The notes beneath the pieces were generated by a model. It saw nothing but the letters and a program-made list of their open reading frames with translations. It did no database searches and was not told the DNA's origin. The translations under genes and the position numbers were made by a program. A DNA stretch of 61,443 bases from Armatimonadota bacterium (lineage in GTDB: Bacteria > Armatimonadota > UBA5829 > DTJY01), in NCBI GenBank assembly GCA_017993055.1, contig JAGONM010000011.1, positions 1 to 61,443 of the forward strand. The letters are read 5' to 3'. Below are positions 7,948 through 16,727 of this stretch, piece after piece. The number at the start of each line of letters is the position of its first letter. Within the stretch, counting starts at the first letter, position 1.

Positions 7948-9945
7948 ATGATGAGCAGACACGCGGTTTTCGCACTCATACTGATCCTGGCGGCGGGTCG
8001 GGCGGTCGGGCAGGCGAAGGTCAACCGGTTCATGATCGAACGGGTCGCTTCCGGCAAGGCGCAGATCGCCGTCGCGTCGTGGTGGGGGTTCGATTCGGAG
8101 GACTCCACCGAGGCCTTACAGACGGCGATTGACTCGGGCGCAAGAAAGGTGATCGTGGACGACGTCCGCAAGCCCTGGATCGTCCGGCCGATCACCCTTA
8201 GGAGCGACCAGGAGATCATCTTCCGCAGGGGCGTTGAGGTAGTCGCAAAACGGGGCGAGTTCAAGGGCGCGACCGATGCTCTCTTTCGCGCCGACAACGA
8301 GAGCAACATCACGCTTAACGGCTATGGCGCCGTCCTGCGGATGCACCGCGCCGACTACGCGGCTCCACCGTACGAAGATGCCGAATGGCGGCACGTGCTG
8401 AGCCTCAAGAGCTGTTCTAACGTGAGGGTTTACGGTCTTGCGCTGGTGGACGGCGGCGGCGACGGAATCTACCTTGGCGTGGCCACTCGCGGTGTCACCA
8501 ACTCGAATGTCCACATCAGGGATGTCGTCTGCGATCGGAACTACCGGCAGGGGATCAGCGTGATCAGCGCCGACAGATTGCTCATCGAGAATACCGTCAT
8601 GCGGGACACGGGCGGGACGCCCCCCCAGGCCGGCATTGACTTCGAACCGAACCGTCCGGACGAACGCCTGTCGAACATCGTGATGCGAAACTGCACCGCG
8701 GAGTTCAACCGGGGTGACGGCCACGAGTTTTACTTCATGCATCTCGACGCGTCTTCCGCGCCGGTTTCCATGCGGTTCGAGAACTGCAGGTCGCTTGGCG
8801 ACGGTCAACAGGCTGTGCGGATCGTGACGGGCAACACTCCCGCATCGGCCGTGAAGGGAAGAATCGAGTTCGCGGACTGCGCGTTCGCCGACAGCGTGAA
8901 CGGCGGCATTCTGATCTCGAACTTGCCCGTCGGGGGCTGCAGGGTCGTCTTCTCCCGATGCGCGCTCGCAAACCCCGCCGTCGAGAAACCGACGGTTGCG
9001 CCCATACTCTTCCAGAGCCGCCAGGATGCGAGTGAGCCGATCGGCGGCGTCGAGTTCGACAACCTTCTGCTCAGCGACCCCGTACTGCGCAACCCGATCG
9101 GTTACGCTGACGGGGGAGGCGGCATTCCCGTGCGGGCCGTGACCGGCGTCATCAACCTCCAGCGCGGCGGCAAGCGGCAGACTATCGAGCTCACGCCTGA
9201 GAAGCTGATCGAGTGGATTCCTGCCTCCGCCATCAAGCAGATTCCGCGTCTGAGCCTCGAAGGCCTGTCCCTGAAGCCGCAAATACTCGACGCCGACCCG
9301 GACGCGTATGCCTTCGGTTTCGCGCGGATGAGGCGTGAGGGCCGCCTCGTGCTCTATGCCAGAGAAGGCGACGCCGTAAGCATCAGACTTGCGCATGATG
9401 CGGTCGGCAAACTGGCCGGCAGCGCCATACAGGTCCGTATCACCGATCCTTCCAGCGTCTCGATCGATGCTCCCGCCGTCCCTTTCCGGGGCGAGTGTGA
9501 GGTTTCGTTCACAGCGCCGGAGACCGGCGTCTACAGAGTAGTCGCCGATCCGGGCGGGAACTCCGTTCGGGTCGTCGCCAGTTCGCATCCAGTCAACATC
9601 GTTGGCGAGGGCCGACCGGTTCGCCTGATATACTCTGCGGGCGACTACTTCTTTCGGGTGCCGGCGGGCGTCCGGGAGTTCGGTGTCCGCGTCTGCGGCG
9701 AAGGGACCGGTGAGGCGATCCGGGCAGTGCTCATCAACCCCGACGGTCGGGTCGTGCAGGAAGTGGACAACGCCGTCCAGACGCACCAGTTCGAAGTGGC
9801 GCTCCCGGCCGCGAGCAGAGGCGAGATCTGGATGCTCCGCCTTGCGAAGCCATCCGCGATGGCGTGGGAAGACCACTCGATTGACCTGCGCGGCATCCCG
9901 CCCCTGCTCGCGCCTTCCCCGGAGGCTCTGCTTGTCAACAAATGA
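7948..9945 (+). CDS. secreted right-handed beta-helix protein
   Basis: 665-residue exported protein. A signal peptide (MMSRHAVFALILILAAGRAVGQ) is followed by a parallel beta-helix, recognisable from recurring short Asn/Gly-rich turns such as NITLNGYGAVLRM, NVRVYGLALVDGGGDGIYLG and DVVCDRNYRQGISVISADR, which resemble Pectate_lyase_3/Beta_helix domains. From about residue 430 onward the sequence changes to beta-sandwich-like segments (TAPETGVYRVVADPGG). ATG 7948 is preferred; ATG 7951 and TTG 7933 share the frame. It probably binds or cleaves a polysaccharide together with the protein encoded at 4740-6437. Catalytic residues could not be assigned. Confidence 0.7.
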   Translation: MMSRHAVFALILILAAGRAVGQAKVNRFMIERVASGKAQIAVASWWGFDSEDSTEALQTAIDSGARKVIVDDVRKPWIVRPITLRSDQEIIFRRGVEVVAKRGEFKGATDALFRADNESNITLNGYGAVLRMHRADYAAPPYEDAEWRHVLSLKSCSNVRVYGLALVDGGGDGIYLGVATRGVTNSNVHIRDVVCDRNYRQGISVISADRLLIENTVMRDTGGTPPQAGIDFEPNRPDERLSNIVMRNCTAEFNRGDGHEFYFMHLDASSAPVSMRFENCRSLGDGQQAVRIVTGNTPASAVKGRIEFADCAFADSVNGGILISNLPVGGCRVVFSRCALANPAVEKPTVAPILFQSRQDASEPIGGVEFDNLLLSDPVLRNPIGYADGGGGIPVRAVTGVINLQRGGKRQTIELTPEKLIEWIPASAIKQIPRLSLEGLSLKPQILDADPDAYAFGFARMRREGRLVLYAREGDAVSIRLAHDAVGKLAGSAIQVRITDPSSVSIDAPAVPFRGECEVSFTAPETGVYRVVADPGGNSVRVVASSHPVNIVGEGRPVRLIYSAGDYFFRVPAGVREFGVRVCGEGTGEAIRAVLINPDGRVVQEVDNAVQTHQFEVALPAASRGEIWMLRLAKPSAMAWEDHSIDLRGIPPLLAPSPEALLVNK

Positions 9946-9963
9946 GATGGAGGAACAAGAAGC

Positions 9964-10917
9964 ATGAGGACAATCAGGTACGCTTTGGTTATCTTGTTCG
10001 CACTGGCCGTGATGCTGGCTTCGGGATGCTCCAGGCAGTCTCCCCCGCAGTCCTCGGGCAAGCCGAAGATAGCCCTCGTGATGAAATCGCTCGCCAACGA
10101 GTTCTTCAAGACGATGGCCGATGGGGCTCAGGCGCACCAGAAGGCCCACGCGTCGAAGTACGATCTGATCGTCAATGGCATAAAGGACGAACTGGACGTC
10201 AACAAGCAGGTCGAACTAGTGGAGCAGATGATCGCCCAGGGAGTCGATGCCGTCATCATCGCGCCTGCCGATTCCAAGGCGTTGGTTGCCGTCTGCAAGA
10301 AGGCGTCCGACTCCGGGATCATCGTCGTGAACATTGACAACAAGTTCGACTCGGATGCCCTCAAGGAAGCGGGACTCACCGCGCCGTTCGTGGGCCCGGA
10401 CAACCGCAAGGGCGCAGAGCTCGTCGGCGATGAGCTGGCGAAGCACCTCAAGGCGGGCGACAAGGTCGCGATCCTGGAGGGCGCGCCGAATGCGTTCAAC
10501 GGCGAGCAGCGAAAGCTCGGCTTCGAGGATGCGATGAAGGCTGCAGAGATCGAGATCGCGGCGTCACAGAGCGGCTACTGGGAAACTGATAGAGCCAACC
10601 GGATCGCCCGCGACATCATCACCGCCAACCCCGAGGTCAAGGCGCTACTCTGTGCGAACGACAGCATGGCGATCGGGGCGGTCAAGGCGGTCGAGGAGTC
10701 CGGCAAGTCAGGCAAGATCCTGGTCGTCGGTTACGACAACATCAGCGCGGTTCAGCAGTTGCTCAAGGAAGGCAAGATTCTGGCGACGGCAGACCAGCAT
10801 GCAGACCAGCTCGCGGTGTTCGGTATCGAGTACGCGCTGGAGATGATCGACAGGAAGGCGGCGCCTCGGGACAAGGAGACCCCCGTCGATCTGGTCAGCG
10901 CGGAGTCTCTGAAGTAG
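9964..10917 (+). CDS. ribose-type ABC transporter solute-binding lipoprotein
   Basis: 317-residue periplasmic-binding protein of the RbsB/Peripla_BP_4 family, predicted to bind a sugar at the cell surface or in the periplasm. The N terminus ends in a lipobox, LASGC with Cys22. Family patterns follow: KIALVMKSLANEFFKTMADG, QGVDAVIIAPADSKAL, NIDNKFD, ANDSMAIGAVKAVEESG and LVVGYDNISAV. The start ATG 9964 follows GATGGAGGAACAAGAAGC. The permease gene is next, but no ATP-binding subunit gene is present in the window, so a complete transporter needs a partner encoded elsewhere. Confidence 0.9.
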   Translation: MRTIRYALVILFALAVMLASGCSRQSPPQSSGKPKIALVMKSLANEFFKTMADGAQAHQKAHASKYDLIVNGIKDELDVNKQVELVEQMIAQGVDAVIIAPADSKALVAVCKKASDSGIIVVNIDNKFDSDALKEAGLTAPFVGPDNRKGAELVGDELAKHLKAGDKVAILEGAPNAFNGEQRKLGFEDAMKAAEIEIAASQSGYWETDRANRIARDIITANPEVKALLCANDSMAIGAVKAVEESGKSGKILVVGYDNISAVQQLLKEGKILATADQHADQLAVFGIEYALEMIDRKAAPRDKETPVDLVSAESLK

Positions 10918-10918
10918 C

Positions 10919-10950
10919 ATCGGTCCCGTGGAACGCATAGGACCTATGAA
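10919..10950. repeat. 9-bp tandem repeat, family A, at a gene junction
   Basis: CGGTCCCGT, GGAACGCAT, AGGACCTAT form a run of period 9 between the binding-protein stop and the permease start. The ATG at 10946 lies inside the repeat, which makes the ribosome-binding site hard to identify. Confidence 0.5.
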
Positions 10951-11917
10951 CAAAGACAGGCACAACATCAAATGGCTGACCGATGTCATCGGTATGGGCG
11001 CGGTGCTGATCGCGCTCATAGCCTTCTTCGGTGTAGAGTGCGACAACTTCCTGACGCCGACCAATTTCCTCGCGATCGCGAACCAGATTCCGGCGGCGAT
11101 ACTCATCGCGGTCGGCATGACGCTGGTGCTCATCACCGGGGGGATTGACCTCTCCGTCGGGTCGGTAGTCGGCCTGTCGGGAGCGCTGCTCGGTCTATGC
11201 CTCGACAAGTTCGGCCTGCCACTGGTGATCTCGATCCCTGCGTGCCTGGCGGTCGGGTCGCTCTGCGGGCTGATCAACGGGCTGGTGATCGTGCGATGGT
11301 CACTGCCGCCGTTTATCGTCACGCTTGGCATGCTGGAGGCCGCGAGAGGCGCGACCTTCCTGCTGACTGAGTCCCGCACGATATACCTCGGCAACAAGAT
11401 CGGCGGCATGTCGTCAATGGGAGTCGGCAATCTCTCTTCGCTCTTCATCATGGCGGTCGTTGCGGTGGCATTCGGACAGCTTCTGCTCAACAAGAGTGCG
11501 TTCGGAAGGCACATCGTGGCGCTAGGATCGAACGAGCAGACGGCCTACCTCTCCGGTATCAACACTGGGAAGGCCAAGGTCGCGGTCTATGCGCTGTCCG
11601 GCCTGCTCTGCGCGCTGGCAGCGGTCGTCATCACCGCGCGGATGGCGTCTGCGAATCCGAACGCCGGCAGCGGGTTCGAACTGGAGGCGATCGCGGCCGT
11701 CGTCATCGGCGGGACGAGCCTGATGGGCGGTCGCGGGTCGGTAGTAAACTCGTTCTTCGGCGTCGTGATCATCGCCCTGCTCGGCAGCGGTCTCGCACAG
11801 ATGGGTACCGAGGAGGCCACGAAGCGGATGATCACCGGAGTGGTCATAGTCCTCGCGGTGATCCTGGACTACTATCGGACGCGAATCGTGGCTCGACGGT
11901 CCGATGCGGGGATGTAG
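10946..11917 (+). CDS. ribose-type ABC transporter permease (RbsC-like)
   Basis: Inner-membrane permease of the BPD_transp_2 family, about 323 residues with eight to ten hydrophobic segments. The diagnostic stretch GMTLVLITGGIDLSVGSVVG is present, as are IVTLGMLEAARGATFL and EAIAAVVIGGTSLMGGRGS. It should form the channel for the sugar delivered by the preceding lipoprotein. The start is uncertain: ATG 10946 and GTG 10928 are in frame and neither has a good Shine-Dalgarno, because the junction consists of a 9-bp repeat. The missing ATPase (RbsA type, usually between these two genes) is notable. Confidence 0.88.
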   Translation: MNKDRHNIKWLTDVIGMGAVLIALIAFFGVECDNFLTPTNFLAIANQIPAAILIAVGMTLVLITGGIDLSVGSVVGLSGALLGLCLDKFGLPLVISIPACLAVGSLCGLINGLVIVRWSLPPFIVTLGMLEAARGATFLLTESRTIYLGNKIGGMSSMGVGNLSSLFIMAVVAVAFGQLLLNKSAFGRHIVALGSNEQTAYLSGINTGKAKVAVYALSGLLCALAAVVITARMASANPNAGSGFELEAIAAVVIGGTSLMGGRGSVVNSFFGVVIIALLGSGLAQMGTEEATKRMITGVVIVLAVILDYYRTRIVARRSDAGM

Positions 11918-11945
11918 ACACGGCGGCATTGGTTGGTGATATACT
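11915..11945 (+). promoter_or_regulatory. candidate extended -10 promoter for the sulfatase pair
   Basis: TAGACA (11915-11920) and TATACT (11940-11945) with a TG one base before the -10. The spacer of 19 bases is long, but the TGn extension compensates. It lies just before the first sulfatase gene, which starts at 11968. Confidence 0.4.
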
Positions 11946-11967
11946 GTGAGAGTGGAGGACCTGAGAC

Positions 11968-13323
11968 ATGATGAACGGTAGAATGAGCAGGAGGGAGTTC
12001 ATCGCGCTTGCCGGGATGGGCGCAGCCGCGATGTCCGTGCCCGTGCCCGGTCTCTTCGCCGCCGATCGGCGCAAGCCGAACGTGATCGTCATCTTGTCCG
12101 ATGACCACGGCTACGGCGCGATAGGCTGCCAGGGGTGCAGGGACATCCCCACGCCGAACATCGATTCCATCGCCAAGAAAGGTGTCCGATGCACCAACGG
12201 GTACGTCACCTGCCCCGTGTGCAGTCCGACACGGGCCGGCCTCAATACCGGTCGATATCAGCAGTGCTTTGGGCATGAGGACAACCCCGGGCCGCCGAAT
12301 GTCTGTGCCCCGAACTTCGGACTGCCGCTCGACGAGAAGACGACGGCCGACTACATGAAGGCCCAGGGCTACGCGACCGGCATGGTCGGGAAGTGGCATC
12401 TCGGCCACAAGCCGGAGTGCAATCCGACCAAACGCGGGTTCGACGAGTTCTTCGGGTTCCTTACCGGCGCACACTCGTATACGAACCCGGGCGTCGGAAC
12501 TGCCGAGCCGATCCTGCGCGGCACCGAGGAGGTTGACGAGAAGGAGTACCTGACCGACGCCTTCGGGCGCGAGGCGATCTCATTCATCGATCGGCACAAG
12601 GAGAAACCTTTCTTCCTGTACTTGGCATTCAACGCCGTGCACGCTCCGCTGCAGGCGGCCAAGAGATATGAGGACGAGTTCACCCAGTTCAAGAATCCCG
12701 ACAAGCGCAAGTACGCGGCGATGCTGACGGCGATGGACGAGCAGATCGGCAGGGTGCTGGCCAAGGTGCGCGAGGCCGGGCTCGAAAAGGACACGCTGAT
12801 CTTCTTCCTGGGCGACAACGGCGGTTACCGACTGGCGGGTTTCGCACCCAATGCGCCGCTCAGCGGCTTTAAGGGCGACACCTTCGAAGGCGGAGTACGC
12901 ATCCCGTTCATCGTCCAGTGGAAGGGCAAACTCCCCGCAGGGAAGACCTACGACAAGCCGGTGATCTCGCTCGATGTTCTTCCGACGGCCGTGACGGTCG
13001 CCGGTGGGAAGCCCGGCGCGAACGTAGACGGAGTGAACATCCTTCCGTTCCTGAAGGGCGAGAAGAAGGGCGTCCCGCACGACAGGCTCTTCTGGCGCTG
13101 GATCGACAAGTACGGCGCGCGTGTCGGCGACTGGAAGCTCGTCCAGAACGGCGACGGCAAGGAACTGCTCTTTAACCTCGCCGATGATATCGGCGAGACG
13201 ACAGACCTGTCGGCTGCCAACCCTGACAAGCTGAAACAGCTGAAGGCCGCCTATAAAGACTGGGACACGAAGAACATCCCGCCCAAGTGGCTGGACGGCC
13301 GCAGGAAGCTCAAGGCGCAGTAG
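11968..13323 (+). CDS. Tat-exported sulfatase 1 (type I, CxPxR)
   Basis: Arylsulfatase-family hydrolase of 451 residues, expected to remove sulfate esters from a polysaccharide outside the cytoplasm. The N terminus has the twin-arginine motif SRREFIALAG and an alanine-rich export region. The metal-binding start KPNVIVILSDDHGYG is typical, and the formylglycine motif is C85-S-P-T-R89 followed by AGLNTGR. Further conserved pieces are GKWHLGHK and GDNGG. Cys85 would need a maturase, which is not in the window. The gene is 54 bases upstream of a paralogue; both probably act on related sulfate positions. Confidence 0.93.
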   Translation: MMNGRMSRREFIALAGMGAAAMSVPVPGLFAADRRKPNVIVILSDDHGYGAIGCQGCRDIPTPNIDSIAKKGVRCTNGYVTCPVCSPTRAGLNTGRYQQCFGHEDNPGPPNVCAPNFGLPLDEKTTADYMKAQGYATGMVGKWHLGHKPECNPTKRGFDEFFGFLTGAHSYTNPGVGTAEPILRGTEEVDEKEYLTDAFGREAISFIDRHKEKPFFLYLAFNAVHAPLQAAKRYEDEFTQFKNPDKRKYAAMLTAMDEQIGRVLAKVREAGLEKDTLIFFLGDNGGYRLAGFAPNAPLSGFKGDTFEGGVRIPFIVQWKGKLPAGKTYDKPVISLDVLPTAVTVAGGKPGANVDGVNILPFLKGEKKGVPHDRLFWRWIDKYGARVGDWKLVQNGDGKELLFNLADDIGETTDLSAANPDKLKQLKAAYKDWDTKNIPPKWLDGRRKLKAQ

Positions 13324-13377
13324 AATTTCGCGGCCCATAGCGCCCATTTATCTCGTTGTTCTCGCAGGAGTGAGCAC

Positions 13378-14736
13378 ATGACCAACACCTACACCAGACG
13401 CGACTTCATCCGGTTCGCAGGGATGAGCGCCGCCGCGACGGCTCTTCCGCTGCCGGATCTCTTCGCTGCCGACTACATCAAGCCGAACGTGATCGTCATT
13501 CTCGCCGATGACCAGGGTTTCGCGGATGTGAGCGTCCACGGATGCAAGGACAGCCCCACGCCGAACATAGACTCGATCGCCAAGAACGGCGTCCGCTTCA
13601 CGGACGGCTACACGAGTTGCCCGGTATGCAGCCCGATGCGCGCCGGACTCCTGACCGGCCGCTACCAGCAGCGGTTCGGCTTCTACCACAATCCGCCCAG
13701 CGATCTGGACCGGACGAACTGGGGGCTTCCACTCGACCAGAAGACGTTCGCACAATACATGAAGGCCGAGGGATACGCGACCGGCGCAATCGGCAAGTGG
13801 CATCTCGGCGACAACGAACCGTTCCACCCGAACAAGCGCGGGTTCGACGAGTTTTTCGGCTTCATCGGGGGCGCCCACAACTACCTGCAGCCCGAGAGCG
13901 GGTCGTTCAACGCGGTCCAGCGGAACGGCAAGCCCGTGGACGAGAAGCTCTACCTCACCTATGCGTTCGGGCGGGAGGCGGTGTCGTTCATCGAGAAGAA
14001 CAAGGAGAAGCCGTTCTTCCTCTACCTGGCGTTCAACGCGCCTCACAGCCCGCTACAGGCGGCTCCAAGGGACGACAAGGCATTCCCCGAGATCAAGGAC
14101 GAAAGGCGGCGTACGTTCGCGAAGATGCAGTTGGCTATGGATAACGTCGTCGGCGATGTCCTGGCAAAGGTCCGTGAGGAGCAGCTGGAAGACGATACGC
14201 TCATCATCTACATGTCGGACAACGGCGGCCCGACTCCGGGCAACACGTCGCGCAATGACCCGTTCAAGGGCTTCAAGACGCAGGTCCACGAGGGCGGCAT
14301 CCGCGTGCCGTTCATGATGCAGTGGAAGGGCAAGATCCCCGCCGGCAAGACATACTCCAAGCCTGTGATTTCGCTCGACATCCTGCCGACCGCGGTCGCC
14401 GCATCGGGAGGCAAGGTCGCCGACAACCTCGACGGCGTGAATCTCCTTCCGTACCTGAAGGGTGATGATCCAGGCGCTCCGCATGAGTCGCTGTGTTGGC
14501 TCTTCGACAAGCAGTCTGCGGTTCGCAAGGGCGAATGGAAGCTCTCCCGGCACGAGGAGCACGGCATGAGGCTGCACAACCTGGCGAACGATCCCGGCGA
14601 GAAGAACGACCTTGCGAGTGAAGATGCCGACAAGGTCAGCGAACTCCTGGCGGCCTGGGACAAGTGGAACGCGAAGAACGTCAAGCCGCTCTGGCCGAGC
14701 AGGACAGACGCGCCCTGGACCGACACGGACTGGTAG
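13378..14736 (+). CDS. Tat-exported sulfatase 2 (type I, CxPxR)
   Basis: Paralogue of the preceding sulfatase, 452 residues, with twin-arginine motif TRRDFIRFAG, metal-site stretch KPNVIVILADDQGFAD, formylglycine motif C84-S-P-M-R88 plus AGLLTGR, GKWHLGDN and SDNGG. ATG 13378 follows GCAGGAGTGAGCAC. Similarity to sulfatase 1 runs along the whole length, so the pair likely arose by tandem duplication; which sulfate ester each removes is unknown. It ends the plus-strand sugar locus; the next gene (lepA) converges on it. Confidence 0.93.
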   Translation: MTNTYTRRDFIRFAGMSAAATALPLPDLFAADYIKPNVIVILADDQGFADVSVHGCKDSPTPNIDSIAKNGVRFTDGYTSCPVCSPMRAGLLTGRYQQRFGFYHNPPSDLDRTNWGLPLDQKTFAQYMKAEGYATGAIGKWHLGDNEPFHPNKRGFDEFFGFIGGAHNYLQPESGSFNAVQRNGKPVDEKLYLTYAFGREAVSFIEKNKEKPFFLYLAFNAPHSPLQAAPRDDKAFPEIKDERRRTFAKMQLAMDNVVGDVLAKVREEQLEDDTLIIYMSDNGGPTPGNTSRNDPFKGFKTQVHEGGIRVPFMMQWKGKIPAGKTYSKPVISLDILPTAVAASGGKVADNLDGVNLLPYLKGDDPGAPHESLCWLFDKQSAVRKGEWKLSRHEEHGMRLHNLANDPGEKNDLASEDADKVSELLAAWDKWNAKNVKPLWPSRTDAPWTDTDW

Positions 14737-14874
14737 GCCCCCGGCCTTCAGAGGCTGGTTGGAGGCCTGTCTCGACCTGCGGCGAAGTGAGAGGCGCGGT
14801 CGCCACGTGCCGCCGCCTGCGATAAATGCTGTCACTCACCGGCGCACTCGCGGCTGCCGGTTCCAAACACCCGT

Positions 14875-14903
14875 GATCTGCGTGCATCCGCGTCCACCGG
14901 CGG
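14875..14903. repeat. ATCTGCGTGCATCCGCGTCC-type repeat after lepA
   Basis: A short degenerate run with a period of about 10 bases (ATCTGCGTGC, ATCCGCGTCC, ACCGGCGG) begins immediately after the lepA stop codon. A related run lies at 47981-48018. The rest of the 167-base gap between the sulfatase and lepA shows no clear terminator. Confidence 0.5.
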
Positions 14904-16712
14904 TTAGTCACCGATCTTCAGCACGCTCAGGAATGCCTCCTGCGGGACCTCGATGTGGCCGATCTGTTTCATCCGTTTCTTGCCTTCTTTCTGCTTCTCG
15001 AGAAGCTTCCGCTTTCGGGTGATGTCTCCGCCGTAGCACTTGGCCGTCACGTTCTTTCGAAGCGCGCTGATGCTCTCCGCCGCGATCACCTTGTTCCCGA
15101 TCGCCGCCTGGATGCGCACCTCGTACTGCTGCCTCGGAAGGATGCTCTTCAGCCGCTCCACGAGCAGCTTCCCGCGCGGATATGCCCGTTCTCGGTGCGT
15201 GATGAACGACAGCGCGTCCACCGATGAGCCGTTAAGTAGAATGTCGAGTTTGACAAGCCTCGATTCCTGATAGCCGCAGAACTCGTAGTCAAATGATGCG
15301 TAGCCCTTCGTCCGGCTCTTGAGCTGGTCGAAGAAGTCCATCAGGATCTCGGACATCGGGAGCTTGTAGTGGACGAACACGCGGCTGGTTCCTGCGTATT
15401 CCATGTGGACGAAGGTTCCCCGCCTGTCCTGAGCGAGTTCCATCACGCTGCCGAGGTATTCCGCCGGGACGATGACCGTCGCGTCGACATACGGTTCCTC
15501 GATCGTCTCGATCAGGTTCGCGTTCGGCAGGTTCGACGGGTTGTCTACCTCGATCACGCTGCCGTCGGTCTTCGTCACGCGGTACACTACACTCGGCGCC
15601 GTCGCGATCAACGGGATGCCGGCCTCGCGTTCGAGCCGCTCCTGGAGTATTTCCATGTGCAGCAGGCCGAGGAACCCGCAGCGAAAACCGAATCCGAGGG
15701 CCGCCGATGACTCGGGCTCGTAGACGAGCGCGGAGTCGTTCAACTGCATCTTGGCGAGTGCATCGCGGAGGTCGGGGTACTCGTTGCTGTCTATCGGGTA
15801 GAGCCCGCAGTAGACCATCGGCTTCGGGTACTTGTAGCCCGGTAGCGGCTCGGTAGCCGGGTTCTCGGCGGATGTGATCGTATCGCCAACGCGGCTGTCG
15901 GCGACTTCCTTGATCGCCGCCATAACGTAACCGACCTCGCCCGCGCGCAGCGCCTTCACCGACGTCATGCCCGGCTTGAACACGCCGACGCCCGATACCT
16001 CGAATACCTTGCCGTTTGACATCATCTTGATCCGTCCGCCGGGCCTGATCTCGCCGTCCATGACTCGGATGTAGGCTACTACTCCCTGGTACTGGTCGTA
16101 GTGCGAGTCGTAGATCAACGCTCGGAGTGGCGCGTTGGAGTCGCCGGAAGGCGCGGGGATGCGGCTCACCACCGCCTCCAGCACTTCGTTCACGCCGGTC
16201 CCGGCCCGCGCGCTCGCATGGATCGCATCATGCGCCTCGATCCCGAGGACCTCCTCGATCTCCTCGACGACCCGCTCGGTGTCTGCCATCGGCAGGTCGA
16301 TCTTGTTGATCACCGGGATGATCGCCAGGTTTCCGGCCGTCGCCAGGTTGACGTTCGCGAGCGTCTGGGCCTCAACTCCCTGTACTGCATCCACGACGAG
16401 CAGCGCTCCCTCGCACGCGGCGAGACTACGGGAGACCTCGTAGGAGAAGTCCACGTGGCCGGGTGTGTCAATCAGGTTCAGAACGTACTCGTTGCCGTCG
16501 CGCGCGGTGTAGTCGAGCCGCACCGAAGCCATCTTGATCGTAATACCGCGCTCCCGCTCGAGATCCATGCTGTCGAGCACTTGCTCCTGCATGTCACGCT
16601 GTTCGATTGCGCCGGTGACCTCGAGTATTCTGTCTGCGAGTGTTGACTTGCCGTGGTCTATGTGAGCGATGATGCAGAAGTTCCGAATTTTGTGCTGAAT
16701 GTCTTTCGTCAT
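14904..16712 (-). CDS. lepA: elongation factor 4 (LepA), back-translocating GTPase
   Basis: 602-residue ribosome-associated GTPase, full length for LepA/EF4, which acts on stalled or mistranslocated ribosomes. G-domain motifs are clear: [17 protein letters not shown] (P loop), [12 protein letters not shown] (switch I), [20 protein letters not shown] and NKIDLP. The LepA-specific C-terminal domain ends in [19 protein letters not shown] and [12 protein letters not shown]. The ATG at 16712 lies close behind a weak GAGGGA. It is 15 bases downstream of the DUF4838 gene on the same strand and may be transcribed with it. Confidence 0.97.
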   Translation of the reverse strand: MTKDIQHKIRNFCIIAHIDHGKSTLADRILEVTGAIEQRDMQEQVLDSMDLERERGITIKMASVRLDYTARDGNEYVLNLIDTPGHVDFSYEVSRSLAACEGALLVVDAVQGVEAQTLANVNLATAGNLAIIPVINKIDLPMADTERVVEEIEEVLGIEAHDAIHASARAGTGVNEVLEAVVSRIPAPSGDSNAPLRALIYDSHYDQYQGVVAYIRVMDGEIRPGGRIKMMSNGKVFEVSGVGVFKPGMTSVKALRAGEVGYVMAAIKEVADSRVGDTITSAENPATEPLPGYKYPKPMVYCGLYPIDSNEYPDLRDALAKMQLNDSALVYEPESSAALGFGFRCGFLGLLHMEILQERLEREAGIPLIATAPSVVYRVTKTDGSVIEVDNPSNLPNANLIETIEEPYVDATVIVPAEYLGSVMELAQDRRGTFVHMEYAGTSRVFVHYKLPMSEILMDFFDQLKSRTKGYASFDYEFCGYQESRLVKLDILLNGSSVDALSFITHRERAYPRGKLLVERLKSILPRQQYEVRIQAAIGNKVIAAESISALRKNVTAKCYGGDITRKRKLLEKQKEGKKRMKQIGHIEVPQEAFLSVLKIGD

Positions 16713-16727
16713 AGTCCCTCGAAGCGT

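Noticed and set aside
8116-10149. 677-codon minus-strand frame opposite the beta-helix protein
   Set aside because: Same composition artefact; no ribosome-binding site or recognisable domain.
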